Shown in pieces: positions 49,049 to 58,281 of a stretch of 64,000 bases of DNA. The number at the start of each line of letters is the position of its first letter. Position 1 is the first letter of the stretch. Origin of the DNA: Bradyrhizobium diazoefficiens (GTDB lineage Bacteria > Pseudomonadota > Alphaproteobacteria > Rhizobiales > Xanthobacteraceae); contig NZ_JAENXS010000002.1 of assembly GCF_016612535.1 (NCBI RefSeq), forward strand, positions 1,054,001 through 1,118,000, given 5' to 3'. The notes beneath the pieces are model-generated. The model ran no database searches, was not told the origin of the DNA, and saw only the letters and a program-made list of their open reading frames with translations. Position numbers and translations under genes: made by a program.

Positions 49049-50524
49049 ATGCCGGCTGCCTTCCCGTCGTCCGCACCCATCATCCCGACCGTTCCATTGA
49101 CCGCCGAGCTGCGCGATGCGTTGCGCGCGATCGTGGGCGAGAAAGGTCTTATCGAGGACGAGCACGGCAAGCAGCCGTTCGTGACGGACTGGCGCGGCCT
49201 ACTGGTGGGCGGTGCCGGCGCCGTCGTTCGTCCCGGCAGCACCGAGGAAGTCGCGAAAGTGGTGCGGCTGTGCCATGAGGACGGCATCGCGATCGTGCCG
49301 CAGGGCGGCAACACCGGGCTGATGGGCGGGGCCACGCCCTGGCCCGCGCACACCGGCATCGTGCTGTCGCTAGGCCGCATGAACCGCGTGCTAGACGTCG
49401 ATGCCGTCGGCTACGCGATGACGGTCGAGGCCGGCTGCGTGCTGCAAACGCTTCAGGAGACAGCGGCCGAACACGACAGGTTCCTGCCGCTCAGTCTGGG
49501 CGCCCAGGGCTCATGCATGATCGGCGGCAACCTCTCGACCAACGCCGGCGGCGTGCAGGTGCTGCGCTATGGCAATGCGCGCAATCTTGTCCTGGGGCTC
49601 GAGGTCGTGTTGCCCAACGGCGATGTCTGGAATGGACTGCGTGCGCTCAAGAAGGACAACACCGGCTACGATCTGAAGCACTTGTTCATGGGCGCCGAGG
49701 GCACACTGGGCATCATCACCAAGGCGGTGCTCAAGTTGTGGCCGGCGCCGAAGGACGTCTGCACGGCGTGGCTGGCTGTTCGCGATCCGCGCGCGGCGTT
49801 GGAGATCCTGTCCGAAGCGCATGCGGCATCCGAGGACAATGTCGGGTCCTGCGAACTGCTGAGCCGCGCGGCCGTCGACCTCGTGATGCGCCACATTCCC
49901 GGCGTCCAGGATCCGCTCAAGGCGGATACGCCTTGGTACCTGCTGCTTGAATGGTCGTCCTCGCGCCCACGGCAGGACGGGGCCGATGGCATGTCCGAGA
50001 AGATGGAGCAGTTTCTCAGCCATCAGCTCGAGGCCGGCCGCGTGCTCGACGCCGTGATCGCGCAGACCGTCAGTCAGTCGCGCAACATGTGGCGCATCCG
50101 GGAAGCCATGGCCGAGGCATCACGCGCCGAGGGACCTGGGCTCAGCTACGATGTGTCGGTGGCGATCTCCAGAATTCCCGAGTTCATCGACAAGGGCCTC
50201 AAAGCCGCCCTCGCCATTCTCCCGAGCATTCGCCCCTACCCGCTCGGGCATATCGGCGACGGCAATCTGCATTTTTCGTTCATGGGCCCGAAGGACATGG
50301 ATCAGCAGACGCTGAACCAACACACCGCCGCCATCACCCGCGCCGTGAACGATCTCATCACCTCCATGGGCGGCTCGATCTCGGCGGAGCATGGCATCGG
50401 CATCGACAAGCTCGACGAGCTCAGCCACTACCGCTCCAAGACCGAGCTCGACATCATGCGCACTATCAAGCGCGCGCTCGATCCGCAGAACATCATGAAT
50501 CCCGGCAAGGTGCTGCGGCTGTGA
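49049..50524 (+). CDS. FAD-linked 2-hydroxyacid dehydrogenase
   Basis: This 491-residue FAD-binding oxidoreductase has a PCMH-type N-terminal domain (VVRPGSTEEVAKVVRLC, PQGGNTGLMGG, GGNLSTNAGG, GAEGTLGIIT). The FAD-oxidase C-terminal domain carries the metal-site HIGDGNLHF and SAEHGIGIDKL. The layout is that of D-2-hydroxyglutarate or D-lactate dehydrogenase rather than GlcD with separate subunits. Electrons probably pass to an electron-transfer flavoprotein or cytochrome. The ATG is preceded by AGGGGAAAC. It is a stand-alone gene. Confidence 0.9.
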   Translation: MPAAFPSSAPIIPTVPLTAELRDALRAIVGEKGLIEDEHGKQPFVTDWRGLLVGGAGAVVRPGSTEEVAKVVRLCHEDGIAIVPQGGNTGLMGGATPWPAHTGIVLSLGRMNRVLDVDAVGYAMTVEAGCVLQTLQETAAEHDRFLPLSLGAQGSCMIGGNLSTNAGGVQVLRYGNARNLVLGLEVVLPNGDVWNGLRALKKDNTGYDLKHLFMGAEGTLGIITKAVLKLWPAPKDVCTAWLAVRDPRAALEILSEAHAASEDNVGSCELLSRAAVDLVMRHIPGVQDPLKADTPWYLLLEWSSSRPRQDGADGMSEKMEQFLSHQLEAGRVLDAVIAQTVSQSRNMWRIREAMAEASRAEGPGLSYDVSVAISRIPEFIDKGLKAALAILPSIRPYPLGHIGDGNLHFSFMGPKDMDQQTLNQHTAAITRAVNDLITSMGGSISAEHGIGIDKLDELSHYRSKTELDIMRTIKRALDPQNIMNPGKVLRL

Positions 50525-50551
50525 TGCAGGCCGGTGACCCTCGCGATTGAC

Positions 50552-51088
50552 TCAGCCGTGCGGGTTAACGACGGTGTAGCCCCGTAGCGAACGCGCGTGC
50601 ATGCGCGTGGCATGACCGCCCGAATTGGCGTCATACGCCATCCACATGTCGCCGCCGAGGGGCTGCTCCAGCACGAAGACGTGCCCGTGCCGTGCCGCGA
50701 CCATTCCCGGCGCCGGCGACGTCCGCGGAAAGCGCAGCCAGTTGGACGCGAGATTCAACTCCGGCACGACACGGCCGAACACGCGCAGAGCCGCGCCGCA
50801 ACCGCAGAAGGACGAGGGACAACCGGCCGGACGGCCGCCAACGATTCGATCGCCGGAGGCACTCATGATCGTGGCGGTATTACTCGTATCGGTCGCCGTC
50901 ATTTGCGTTGTGCGATAGGCTTGCAATGAGGGCCTCGGAGCCCGCTGGCGCCGCGCCTGCGAATACGAGAAGTCGCATGGCATGGTGACGTTGCATTCAG
51001 AGGCCTGCAACATGCGATAGGGCCGCGCTTCCGCGGCAAACGAACTGGCGGCAACGACGAGATACGCAGAAACAACTTGCCTGATCAT
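50552..51088 (-). CDS. Secreted cysteine-rich hypothetical protein
   Basis: This 178-residue protein has a short signal peptide (QVVSAYLVVAASSFAAEA), a variable linker rich in polar residues, and a conserved C-terminal domain. That domain starts RPAGCPSSFCGCGAALRVFG and ends MWMAYDANSGGHATRMHAR. The clustered cysteines with a later histidine (ARHGHVFVLE) are arranged like a small papain-like or CHAP-like fold, but this is only a suggestion. It is a single gene; a GTTAACC-TG-GGTTAAC palindrome lies about 106 bases upstream. Confidence 0.6.
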   Translation of the reverse strand: MIRQVVSAYLVVAASSFAAEARPYRMLQASECNVTMPCDFSYSQARRQRAPRPSLQAYRTTQMTATDTSNTATIMSASGDRIVGGRPAGCPSSFCGCGAALRVFGRVVPELNLASNWLRFPRTSPAPGMVAARHGHVFVLEQPLGGDMWMAYDANSGGHATRMHARSLRGYTVVNPHG

Positions 51089-51193
51089 GCAGGACTCCGA
51101 ACTGGAGGATCCTGCCCCGGCGACGAGAAACCAATATCGGTTTGGCTGAAATGAGCCTGAAGAACGGCAGAAAATGGCTGGGTTTGCGTGGCG

Positions 51194-51209
51194 TTAACCT
51201 GGGTTAACT
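51194..51209. promoter_or_regulatory. Palindrome upstream of the secreted cysteine-rich gene
   Basis: GTTAACC and GGTTAAC flank TG in the 241-base space upstream of the gene starting at 51088. The symmetry and AT content suit a regulator binding site, but no specific family is indicated. Confidence 0.35.
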
Positions 51210-51269
51210 TGCCGGGGTTGAAGCAGGAGGGACATCGCAACCTGCACCGCGCGTGGTGGAGCGGTTGTG

Positions 51270-51311
51270 AATGAAGGGCTCGAACACCGCATGTGCCGCG
51301 AGTTCGAGCCC
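51270..51311 (-). terminator. Terminator of the phosphoesterase gene
   Basis: A 10-bp perfect stem (GGGCTCGAAC at 51276-51285 and GTTCGAGCCC at 51302-51311) follows the phosphoesterase stop on the minus strand by 18 bases. The tail TTCATT is short of a full T run, so termination may be partial. Confidence 0.6.
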
Positions 51312-51329
51312 TCTCTGCCGCGTTGGTGC

Positions 51330-53873
51330 TTACAGACCGGCCAGCGACTGCGCCGCAGCGAGCAATTTGAGACCTTCCCCGATCAGCTGCACGGGGGGCC
51401 CATTGCGGCCGAAGCGGGCTTCGTCGTGCTCGCCGCGGCCTTCCCCGATCGGTTGCGGATCGAGCAGGTCCTTCATCTGCTGGGCAAGTGCATCGCGCTG
51501 CGTGGTCAACGCCTGGATCTTCTGCTCGACAGACAAGTAGGTCGCATCGTCGGCCTTGATTGCCGCCGTCGAGGCGACAATCAGCGCATGGGCGAACGCG
51601 CCGTAGGGTGCGTTGAGTTGCTTGTAGATGTCACCCAGTTTCGTAAACGGCTCGGCGTTCCCGCCCTTGGCCACCGACGGATGGAGGATCTGCGTGATCA
51701 CGCGCCCGTCCGCCTGATAGTCCGGCCTCAGCCCGAGCAGTGTATTCACCGTCGGGACGATGTCGGTGTGATCGGTCCAGGTCGTGTTGTCGATCGCGCC
51801 GTTCCTCACGCCGGGGCCGGCCATTCCGAGCCAGGTCTGACCGATGTCATTCGAATAGTCGCCGTGGATCCAGGCAAAGGCGTCGTTTAGACAGCCCTGA
51901 CTCTTTCCCGTGCAGGGGCTGACCGTCTGGAAGTAGTAGTCCGGCTTTGAGAACATCGTGAACGACATGGTCCGCTGCGGATCGGCGTTGATCATGTGCA
52001 GCGCCTTCAGCGTCGGCCCGTCCACGAGGTAGTTCGCGACCGGTGTCAGTTGCGTGGCGTCGACATAGGGATCGAACGCCTTCAGGCCCGCCGCTGCCTT
52101 CTCGAAGGCGCGCAGCACCGGGTTGACGACGACGTGCCCGCTGGCATCGAACGCCTGCGGCTGGCCGTAGATGTAGAAGCTCGGCGCCGAGTCAAACGAG
52201 ATGTCGTAGCCGGTGCCCGAAATCGTGGTGCCGAGCAGCCATGTGATGTTGTAGCCGACTTCGCCGACAAGCGGTCCGTTGGCCGACGTCGGCGGCCATG
52301 TCGACGGGCCGGTCCAGGCCGAGACGGGCTGGCCGTTGTTGGTCAGGTCGAACCGGCCGTGGCGCGGGTTGCCGGAGGCTGCGTTGTAGATGCACGGGGT
52401 CGTCACGCCGTTGCAGTTTTGCGCCTGCTGGCCGGCGAAGTGGTCGTTCTCGTCTGCCGTGACGATAAACAACGTGTTGCTCTTGTTGATGCCGGCCGCG
52501 GCGAGCCGGTCGAAGAATTTCGCGAACGCGTCATCATAGGTCTTCAGCGCCGCGACATAGTCGGCCTCGCCGGGTCCATAGGCACCGCCGCCGGCGTGGT
52601 TATCGTGGAGGTCGGAGATGTAGGCGTAGGTGACCGGAATGCCGGCCTCCTGCATCTGGGCCACATAGCCCAGCGTGTTCGCCGCCGACATCCCGTCGAA
52701 GCCCGGGAAGCCCGGATGCCCGAACTGGTCGGTAATCGGTGCGCCATTGATGTCATTCACCGATGGCGAGCCATGGGTGATCACCGGGTTGACATACTTC
52801 GCTCCGAACAAAGCGCGGTAATTCTGGTACCCGCCCGGCTCATCCGGCAGCAGATCGGCCCGCGCGCTGGGAGTGTTCGCGCAGATGCTTGACCTGCCAG
52901 TAGTGCAGTGCACCGCAATGCCGACGAAGTCCGTCGTCGCCTTCGCCGCCGCGGCCGAGCCGAATGGCGCTTCCTGCGAGTCGAGCGCTTCGAGCCACTC
53001 AGAGGAGTTGGCGCCGAAGATCGTCGTGATGTCCCCGGTGCGGTCAATCGGATCCGCGGCAGGCTCCCAGACCGACACGCTCTGCGCATGATTCTTGGTC
53101 AGCGGGCTCGCCAAGACCGTGAAAAAACCGGAAAAATGGTCGATTTTGGCGGTTTCCTGATTGGCGCCCTGATCGATGACGATCGTGTCCCCGACGCTAA
53201 AGCCCTTGCTGCTGAACAGGTCGATCTGGGTATCGCCGGCCTTGGCTGCGGCAAAGAGATCGGTCGGACCGGCCTTGAACGCGCCGGCCACAGCGTTCTC
53301 GAGCACGGCATTCGCGGTCGGAACGTAGCCGACGTCGCAGCCGGCCCGGGTGTAGGTCACCCACGGGGCGGGCGTGTTCTTGCCACCGGTCGTGATCATG
53401 TTCGGGTGGGGATCGACCGGCGAGGCAACCGGGGCCGTCCAATATTTGAACGCCGACGTGAAGGTCGGAACGCCGGTGGCGGTGTTGTAATAATCGTAGG
53501 AGTTGGTGACCGTGAGCCCCATCCGGTCGGGATAGAGGCCGGTCAACGAGCTCGTGATGCCGGCGGTCGTATGCGAGATCAGCACGGTGTAGTGCTTGTT
53601 CAGGAGCGTGCCGTTGTCCTTCAGGAAATTGTAGAGGTGGGGCATCTGCTCCAGATCGGACGGAACGTTGGGATTGTCCCGCGCGAGGTGAACGTTGTCG
53701 AACTGGAGATAGATGACGTGCTTGACCTCGTGACCGGGCGATCCGAGCTCGCAGGATTTGCGCTCGTGCTCCTCGGCGCTCGCCGGCGTCAGCCAGAGCA
53801 TCGTCGCGGCCATCGCCGCCACTCCGAATAGCCGATTGTGCAATGACGACGTGTGATTCAGAAATCTGTTCAC
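51330..53873 (-). CDS. Secreted phosphoesterase, alkaline phosphatase superfamily
   Basis: This 847-residue exported protein has a signal peptide (core LFGVAAMAATMLWLTPASA). The alkaline-phosphatase-like fold has a metal-binding Asp59 (LQFDNVHLARDNPN), a Thr nucleophile region (SHTTAGITSSLTGLYP, residues 100-115) and later metal ligands in TADENDHF (about 470). An inserted beta-rich stretch (residues about 215-270) separates the two halves. It probably hydrolyses phosphate esters in the periplasm or outside. The start is GTG at 53873, with GGAGG five bases upstream, and is better supported than the ATG at 53924. Confidence 0.82.
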   Translation of the reverse strand: MNRFLNHTSSLHNRLFGVAAMAATMLWLTPASAEEHERKSCELGSPGHEVKHVIYLQFDNVHLARDNPNVPSDLEQMPHLYNFLKDNGTLLNKHYTVLISHTTAGITSSLTGLYPDRMGLTVTNSYDYYNTATGVPTFTSAFKYWTAPVASPVDPHPNMITTGGKNTPAPWVTYTRAGCDVGYVPTANAVLENAVAGAFKAGPTDLFAAAKAGDTQIDLFSSKGFSVGDTIVIDQGANQETAKIDHFSGFFTVLASPLTKNHAQSVSVWEPAADPIDRTGDITTIFGANSSEWLEALDSQEAPFGSAAAAKATTDFVGIAVHCTTGRSSICANTPSARADLLPDEPGGYQNYRALFGAKYVNPVITHGSPSVNDINGAPITDQFGHPGFPGFDGMSAANTLGYVAQMQEAGIPVTYAYISDLHDNHAGGGAYGPGEADYVAALKTYDDAFAKFFDRLAAAGINKSNTLFIVTADENDHFAGQQAQNCNGVTTPCIYNAASGNPRHGRFDLTNNGQPVSAWTGPSTWPPTSANGPLVGEVGYNITWLLGTTISGTGYDISFDSAPSFYIYGQPQAFDASGHVVVNPVLRAFEKAAAGLKAFDPYVDATQLTPVANYLVDGPTLKALHMINADPQRTMSFTMFSKPDYYFQTVSPCTGKSQGCLNDAFAWIHGDYSNDIGQTWLGMAGPGVRNGAIDNTTWTDHTDIVPTVNTLLGLRPDYQADGRVITQILHPSVAKGGNAEPFTKLGDIYKQLNAPYGAFAHALIVASTAAIKADDATYLSVEQKIQALTTQRDALAQQMKDLLDPQPIGEGRGEHDEARFGRNGPPVQLIGEGLKLLAAAQSLAGL

Positions 53874-54153
53874 CGTTTCCTCCGCATTAAAAACGAGGCC
53901 ATAGGAAACCATCCCCTGACGCATGGACGTCAGAGGGTGTCGATACGGCCGATTAAGCTACGTGCTGAACTCTCGCGGAGACACAATAAGACACGCTATG
54001 TAACACTACGATAAATGATATGTGATGCGGAGCTGTCCGCGTTGAAGTTCCGCTCAACGGCCGACAAGCTGGATCGCCGACAGCGACTCTGTTGGGGAAT
54101 ATGTCGCCGCAAAGCGCTTCTTCGCACTGCGACGCCGCGACGACGGTCGCGCC

Positions 54154-55713
54154 TCAGGGCCTGATCGTCATGTTCTCCGGCGGCCCCGACTTCCGCAGCG
54201 GCTCGGCCAGCCGCGCGAATTCGCACAACAGCGACCGCGTCTTGCGGGGGTCGATGATCTCCTCGACCCAGAACTTTTCGGCCGAGCGAAACGGCGAGCG
54301 CAGCTTGTTGAGACGCTCCTGAATCTCGTTGAGCTTGGCGGCCTTGTCCTCGGCCGCATCGATGTCGGCGCGGTAGGCGGCTTCGATGCCGCCTTCGAGC
54401 GGCAGCGAGCCCCAATAGGCCGACGGCCAGGCGTAGCGGATCGAGAAGCGATCGGCCGGCTGATGCACCACGCCGGCGACACCGAAGGCGTTGCGCAGGA
54501 TCACCGTGCACCAGGGCACCGTGGTCTGGTTGACCGCGGCCATCGCGCGGACGCCGTGACGGATGGTCCCCGCCTTCTCGGCATCGAGGCCGATCATGAA
54601 GCCGGGGCAGTCCATGAGATAGACGATCGGCAGATGGAAGGTCTCCGCGAAGTCGACCCAGCGAACCACCTTCTGGCAGGCATCCGCCGTCCAGGAGCCG
54701 CCATAGTGAAAGCTGTCGCTGGCGAGCACCATCACCGCCCTGCCCTCGAGCCGGGCGAGGCCAACGATGATCGGCTTGCCGAATTGGCTGGCGACCTCGA
54801 AGAACGAGCCCTTGTCGACGACCTGCTCGATGATCGGCCGCATCTTGTACACTTGCTTGCGGTTGCGCGGCACCGCGTTCATCAGCGCTTCTTCGGCCCG
54901 CTCCGGATTGTCGGCGCAGGGCACGGTCGGCGGCAGCCCGTCAACCGACGATGGCAAATAAGAGAGGAAGCGCCGCGCGCAGGCAAAGGCCTCCTCCTCG
55001 GTGTCGACGGCATGATCGACCGCACCGGCGCGGGTCTGGATGTCGGCGCCACCGAGCTCTTCCTTCGAAAGGTTCTGCCCCAGCGCCTTCACCACCGGTG
55101 GCCCTGCGACGAACATCGCGGATTTTTTGGTCATGATGGAATAGTGGCTGGCGGCAAGACGCGCGGCACCCAGGCCTGCGACCGAGCCAAGGCCGAGCGC
55201 GACCACGGGCACGCGAGACAGGTTTTCGATCGTGAAGCGATACCAGCGGGTGCCGCCGATGCCGCCCGGCAGATTCGCCGCGCCCTTGGTCTCGATGGTC
55301 TTGACCGAGCCGCCGCCGCCGGAGCCTTCGATGATGCGAACGATCGGCAGACGGAAGTCGTGTGCCATCTCCTCCGCCATCAAGGGTTTTGCCGAGATCG
55401 ACGCATCGGCGGAGCCGCCGCGCACGGTGAAATCGTCGCCGACCACCACCACGGTGCGGCCGTCGACGCGCGCGCGGCCGAACACGCAGTTCGCCGGCGT
55501 CACGGTCTTCAGCTCGCCCTTGGCATCGTACTCACCGATGCCGGAGACGGCACCGATCTCGTGGAAGCTGCCCTTGTCGATCAGTCCTTCGATGCGCTCC
55601 CGAACAGTCAGCCGGCCCTGGTCATGCTGTCGCTTGACCTTGTCAACGCCGCCCATCTCCCGCGCGAAGGCTTCGCGCCGGGCGAGCTCGTCGAGTTCCG
55701 GCTTCCAGTTCAT
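54154..55713 (-). CDS. Acyl-CoA carboxylase carboxyltransferase subunit
   Basis: This 519-residue carboxyltransferase of the propionyl-CoA/acetyl-CoA carboxylase beta family consists of two crotonase-like halves. The acyl-CoA side shows EGSGGGGSVKTIE and GLGSVAGLGAARLAASHYSIM; the biotin side shows DCPGFMIGLDAEKAG and LRNAFGVAG. It moves CO2 from biotin to an acyl-CoA. No biotin carboxylase gene is adjacent; only a small carrier is. The ATG at 55713 follows GGAGGGAG. Its 5' end overlaps the end of the IclR gene by 71 bases. Confidence 0.9.
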   Translation of the reverse strand: MNWKPELDELARREAFAREMGGVDKVKRQHDQGRLTVRERIEGLIDKGSFHEIGAVSGIGEYDAKGELKTVTPANCVFGRARVDGRTVVVVGDDFTVRGGSADASISAKPLMAEEMAHDFRLPIVRIIEGSGGGGSVKTIETKGAANLPGGIGGTRWYRFTIENLSRVPVVALGLGSVAGLGAARLAASHYSIMTKKSAMFVAGPPVVKALGQNLSKEELGGADIQTRAGAVDHAVDTEEEAFACARRFLSYLPSSVDGLPPTVPCADNPERAEEALMNAVPRNRKQVYKMRPIIEQVVDKGSFFEVASQFGKPIIVGLARLEGRAVMVLASDSFHYGGSWTADACQKVVRWVDFAETFHLPIVYLMDCPGFMIGLDAEKAGTIRHGVRAMAAVNQTTVPWCTVILRNAFGVAGVVHQPADRFSIRYAWPSAYWGSLPLEGGIEAAYRADIDAAEDKAAKLNEIQERLNKLRSPFRSAEKFWVEEIIDPRKTRSLLCEFARLAEPLRKSGPPENMTIRP

Positions 55714-56617
55714 CCACTCCCTCCGAATTGATCGGCTTGTTATTGTTATGCACGGCCATTGCGACCGGTTTGCGCGAGATGCGGTTGTTGAAGACATCGC
55801 CTTCCGCGCCTTCGACCAGGCTGGCCAGCGACCGGCCCAGATCGAGCATCAGCGGCGCGACCTCAGCATGCAAACGCTGCTCGTCATACATCGACGACAG
55901 AAGGCCGATGGTGATGACCACGAAGGTCTGATATTGCGGTGACCAGATCGGCACCGCGAGCCCGTTGATGTGCGGGCTCCAGAGACCACAAGCCACGACA
56001 TAGCCGCGCTCGCACAGCGACTGCCGGTTGGCCTCGATGCGGGGCTTCAGGATCTTTGCAGCCTCAGGGGCTTCCCGTTCCATGTCCGCGATGAAGGCGT
56101 CGCCGACCTCCGGCGCCAGCGCCGCGGTGTAGGCCGCGCCCGCGGCGGTCGAGGCCATCGAGATGCGGCTGCCGGTGCCCTCGTGCAGGCCGAGTGCGGC
56201 CGCCGAGCGCGCGAATTGCACGTAAACGAGATTGAAGCGATCCGGGACGACCAAGCCGACAGTACCCGGCAATTGCTCGGCGACTTCCTGGAGCCGCTGC
56301 CGGATCATGCTGCGCAGCTGCGCGCCCTTCATCATCGAGGCACTCATCGCCACCGCGCTGGGACCGATGCGATACTTCTGGTCGCGCGGCAGGTAAACGA
56401 GCTGGCCCATGCGCGTCAGCGTGTGCGTGAGCCGCGACACCGTCGAGCGCGGCAGACCGCAGCGATTTGAAATCTCGAGATTGCCGAGCCTGGCCTCGTG
56501 GCCCTCGAAGCATCGCAACACGTCGAACGCGCGCGACACCACCTGGATGACGTCACCCTCGCCGGCATCGCCAGCGAGCGCACCTTGTCTACTCAACCGC
56601 TCCGAACGTCGTCCCAT
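55643..56617 (-). CDS. IclR family transcriptional regulator
   Basis: This 324-residue regulator has an N-terminal winged helix (FDVLRCFEGHEARLGNLEISNRCGLPRSTVSRLTHTL, described here by its ends) and a C-terminal effector domain typical of IclR, about residues 95-270. The last 50 residues are disordered-looking and overlap the carboxyltransferase gene. It is co-transcribed with that gene and divergent from the biotin carrier gene. Palindromes in the divergent space suit IclR binding, so it likely controls both directions and itself. Confidence 0.88.
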   Translation of the reverse strand: MGRRSERLSRQGALAGDAGEGDVIQVVSRAFDVLRCFEGHEARLGNLEISNRCGLPRSTVSRLTHTLTRMGQLVYLPRDQKYRIGPSAVAMSASMMKGAQLRSMIRQRLQEVAEQLPGTVGLVVPDRFNLVYVQFARSAAALGLHEGTGSRISMASTAAGAAYTAALAPEVGDAFIADMEREAPEAAKILKPRIEANRQSLCERGYVVACGLWSPHINGLAVPIWSPQYQTFVVITIGLLSSMYDEQRLHAEVAPLMLDLGRSLASLVEGAEGDVFNNRISRKPVAMAVHNNNKPINSEGVDELEAGTRRARPARSLRAGDGRR

Positions 56618-56632
56618 GTTCCCTACCAGTTG

Positions 56633-56656
56633 TTCCGCTGTGCGGAATTAAATTCC
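56633..56656. promoter_or_regulatory. IclR-type operators in the divergent promoter
   Basis: TTCCGC-TGT-GCGGAA (56633-56647) is a perfect dyad, and GGAATT-A-AATTCC (56644-56656) overlaps its right end. The second resembles the dyad TGGAAAT-N-ATTTCCA bound by E. coli IclR. The pair lies 16 bases upstream of the iclR ATG and 55 bases upstream of the carrier gene. Confidence 0.65.
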
Positions 56657-56710
56657 ACTTGCAGATGACGCTACCTCAGGCATTTTGCCATCACAACAAA
56701 AAGGGATGGC

Positions 56711-56932
56711 ATGCCAGAAATTAAGATCGTCACGGAGATCGCCGGACGCATCTGCGCAACTCCCGTGCAAGTTGGAGTAACCGTGGCCGATGGCGATGAA
56801 ATTGTGATCGTCGAAGCCATGAAGATGGAGATACCTGTGGCTTCGCCCGCGAGCGGCACGATCACGTCGCTTCTCGTCAAGATCGATGACGTCGTTGCCG
56901 AGGGGCAAGCGGTCGCAATCGTTGCGAACTGA
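56711..56932 (+). CDS. Small biotin carrier (biotinyl-domain) protein
   Basis: This 73-residue protein is a bare biotinyl/lipoyl domain with the biotinylation motif EAMKMEI, so Lys38 carries biotin. It lacks the N-terminal region of AccB and matches the small stand-alone carriers found with decarboxylases or unusual carboxylases. It probably serves the carboxyltransferase encoded in the other direction. The ATG is preceded by AAGGGA. It is followed after 146 bases by the TAXI binding-protein gene. Confidence 0.92.
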   Translation: MPEIKIVTEIAGRICATPVQVGVTVADGDEIVIVEAMKMEIPVASPASGTITSLLVKIDDVVAEGQAVAIVAN

Positions 56933-57078
56933 CTGCGTTATCGCCTCCGCGACAATCTGTCTGCCCCAGTGCGGCACGCGCGGTACGGCGTTGCCATCGC
57001 CTGATCGCGGTGACATGATCTGTTTCAAACAAAGAAAGAAAGTCTTCGCGGCAACAGCGAGGATAACGGGAGGGCAAC

Positions 57079-58245
57079 ATGTTTCGTGGGCTCATCATGC
57101 TCGCGCCTGCTTTGGTTGCGGGCATTTCTTTTGCGTCTACACGCTATGCAATCGCCGAAGACATCAAGCTGCCGGCGACATTGACCTTCACCGCCTATGA
57201 CACCGGCACCGCCGGCTTCAACATCGCGGTCGGCGTCGGCAAGATGATGAAGGACAAATACAACACCGACGTGCGCGTGCTGCCGGCCGGCAACGACGTC
57301 GCCCGTCTCGCGCCGCTGCGCGCCAAGCGTGCGGCCTCGTCCGCAATGGGATCGGGCTCCTATTTCGCGCAGGAAGGCGTGTTCGAGTTCGGCTCAAGGG
57401 AATGGGGGCCGCAGCCGCTCCAGCTGATGCTCTCCAGCGTCGACTGCAATTGCGGCTCGCTCGGTGTTGCTGCAGATGCCGGCGTGAAGGAACTGAAAGA
57501 CCTCAAGGGCAAGCGCGTCGGCTTCGTGGTCGGCTCACCCGCGCTGAACCAGAATTCGCTCGCGGTGCTGGCCTTCGCCGGGTTGACGCAGAAGGACGTC
57601 AAGATCGTCGAATTCGCAAGCTACGGCGCGATGTGGAAAGGGTTGATTAACAACGACACCGACGCCGCCTTTGGCACCACCATCACCGGTCCCGCCAAGG
57701 AAGCCGAGACCTCGCCGCGCGGCCTGGTCTGGCCGCCGCTGCCGGCCAAGGACAAGGAGGGCTGGGCGCGGATGCTGAAGGTCGGCACGTTCTTCTTCCC
57801 GCAGCTTGCGACCTGCGGCGCCGGCATTTCGCCGGACAAGCCGATCGAGCTTGGCAACTACCCCTACCCGATCTTCGTGGTTTACGCCTCGCAACCTGCC
57901 GATCAGGTCTATGCGATGACCAAGGCGATGATCGTGAACTACGATGCCTACAAGGATTCCGCGCCCGGCGCCGGCGGGCTGGCCGCCGACCGCCAGACCA
58001 AGAACTGGGTGGTGCCGGTGCATCCCGGCGCAGTGAAGGCGCTGAAGGAGGCCGGGCAATGGAGCGACGCGCAGGAGGCGTACAACACCAAGCTGATCAA
58101 GCGCCAGGAGGTGCTTGGCGCGGCATGGGCCGAGTACGGCAAATCCAGTCCGCCGTCGGATGACAAGGCGTTCCTCGAGGGCTGGATGAAGGCCCGCGCA
58201 GCGGCACTTGCGAAAGCCGAGATGCCGAACGGATTCGAGGAGTAG
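57079..58245 (+). CDS. TAXI family TRAP transporter solute-binding protein
   Basis: This 388-residue periplasmic binding protein has a signal peptide (LIMLAPALVAGISFASTRYAI, written to its end) followed by the TAXI-type domain with FTAYDTGTAGFNIAVGVG and LKDLKGKRVGFVVGSPALN. It captures a solute and delivers it to the TRAP permease encoded next. Characterised TAXI proteins bind glutamate or glutamine, or other small acids; the ligand here is not defined. The ATG follows GGGAGGG. The permease gene starts 36 bases after its stop. Confidence 0.9.
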   Translation: MFRGLIMLAPALVAGISFASTRYAIAEDIKLPATLTFTAYDTGTAGFNIAVGVGKMMKDKYNTDVRVLPAGNDVARLAPLRAKRAASSAMGSGSYFAQEGVFEFGSREWGPQPLQLMLSSVDCNCGSLGVAADAGVKELKDLKGKRVGFVVGSPALNQNSLAVLAFAGLTQKDVKIVEFASYGAMWKGLINNDTDAAFGTTITGPAKEAETSPRGLVWPPLPAKDKEGWARMLKVGTFFFPQLATCGAGISPDKPIELGNYPYPIFVVYASQPADQVYAMTKAMIVNYDAYKDSAPGAGGLAADRQTKNWVVPVHPGAVKALKEAGQWSDAQEAYNTKLIKRQEVLGAAWAEYGKSSPPSDDKAFLEGWMKARAAALAKAEMPNGFEE

Positions 58246-58281
58246 TCGCGAAGAGTTCATAGCCCACGCGCGGGGTCGATC

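Noticed and set aside
48906..49100. 64-residue frame overlapping the start of the FAD dehydrogenase gene
   Set aside because: No family or membrane feature, and it overlaps a well-supported start with a ribosome site.
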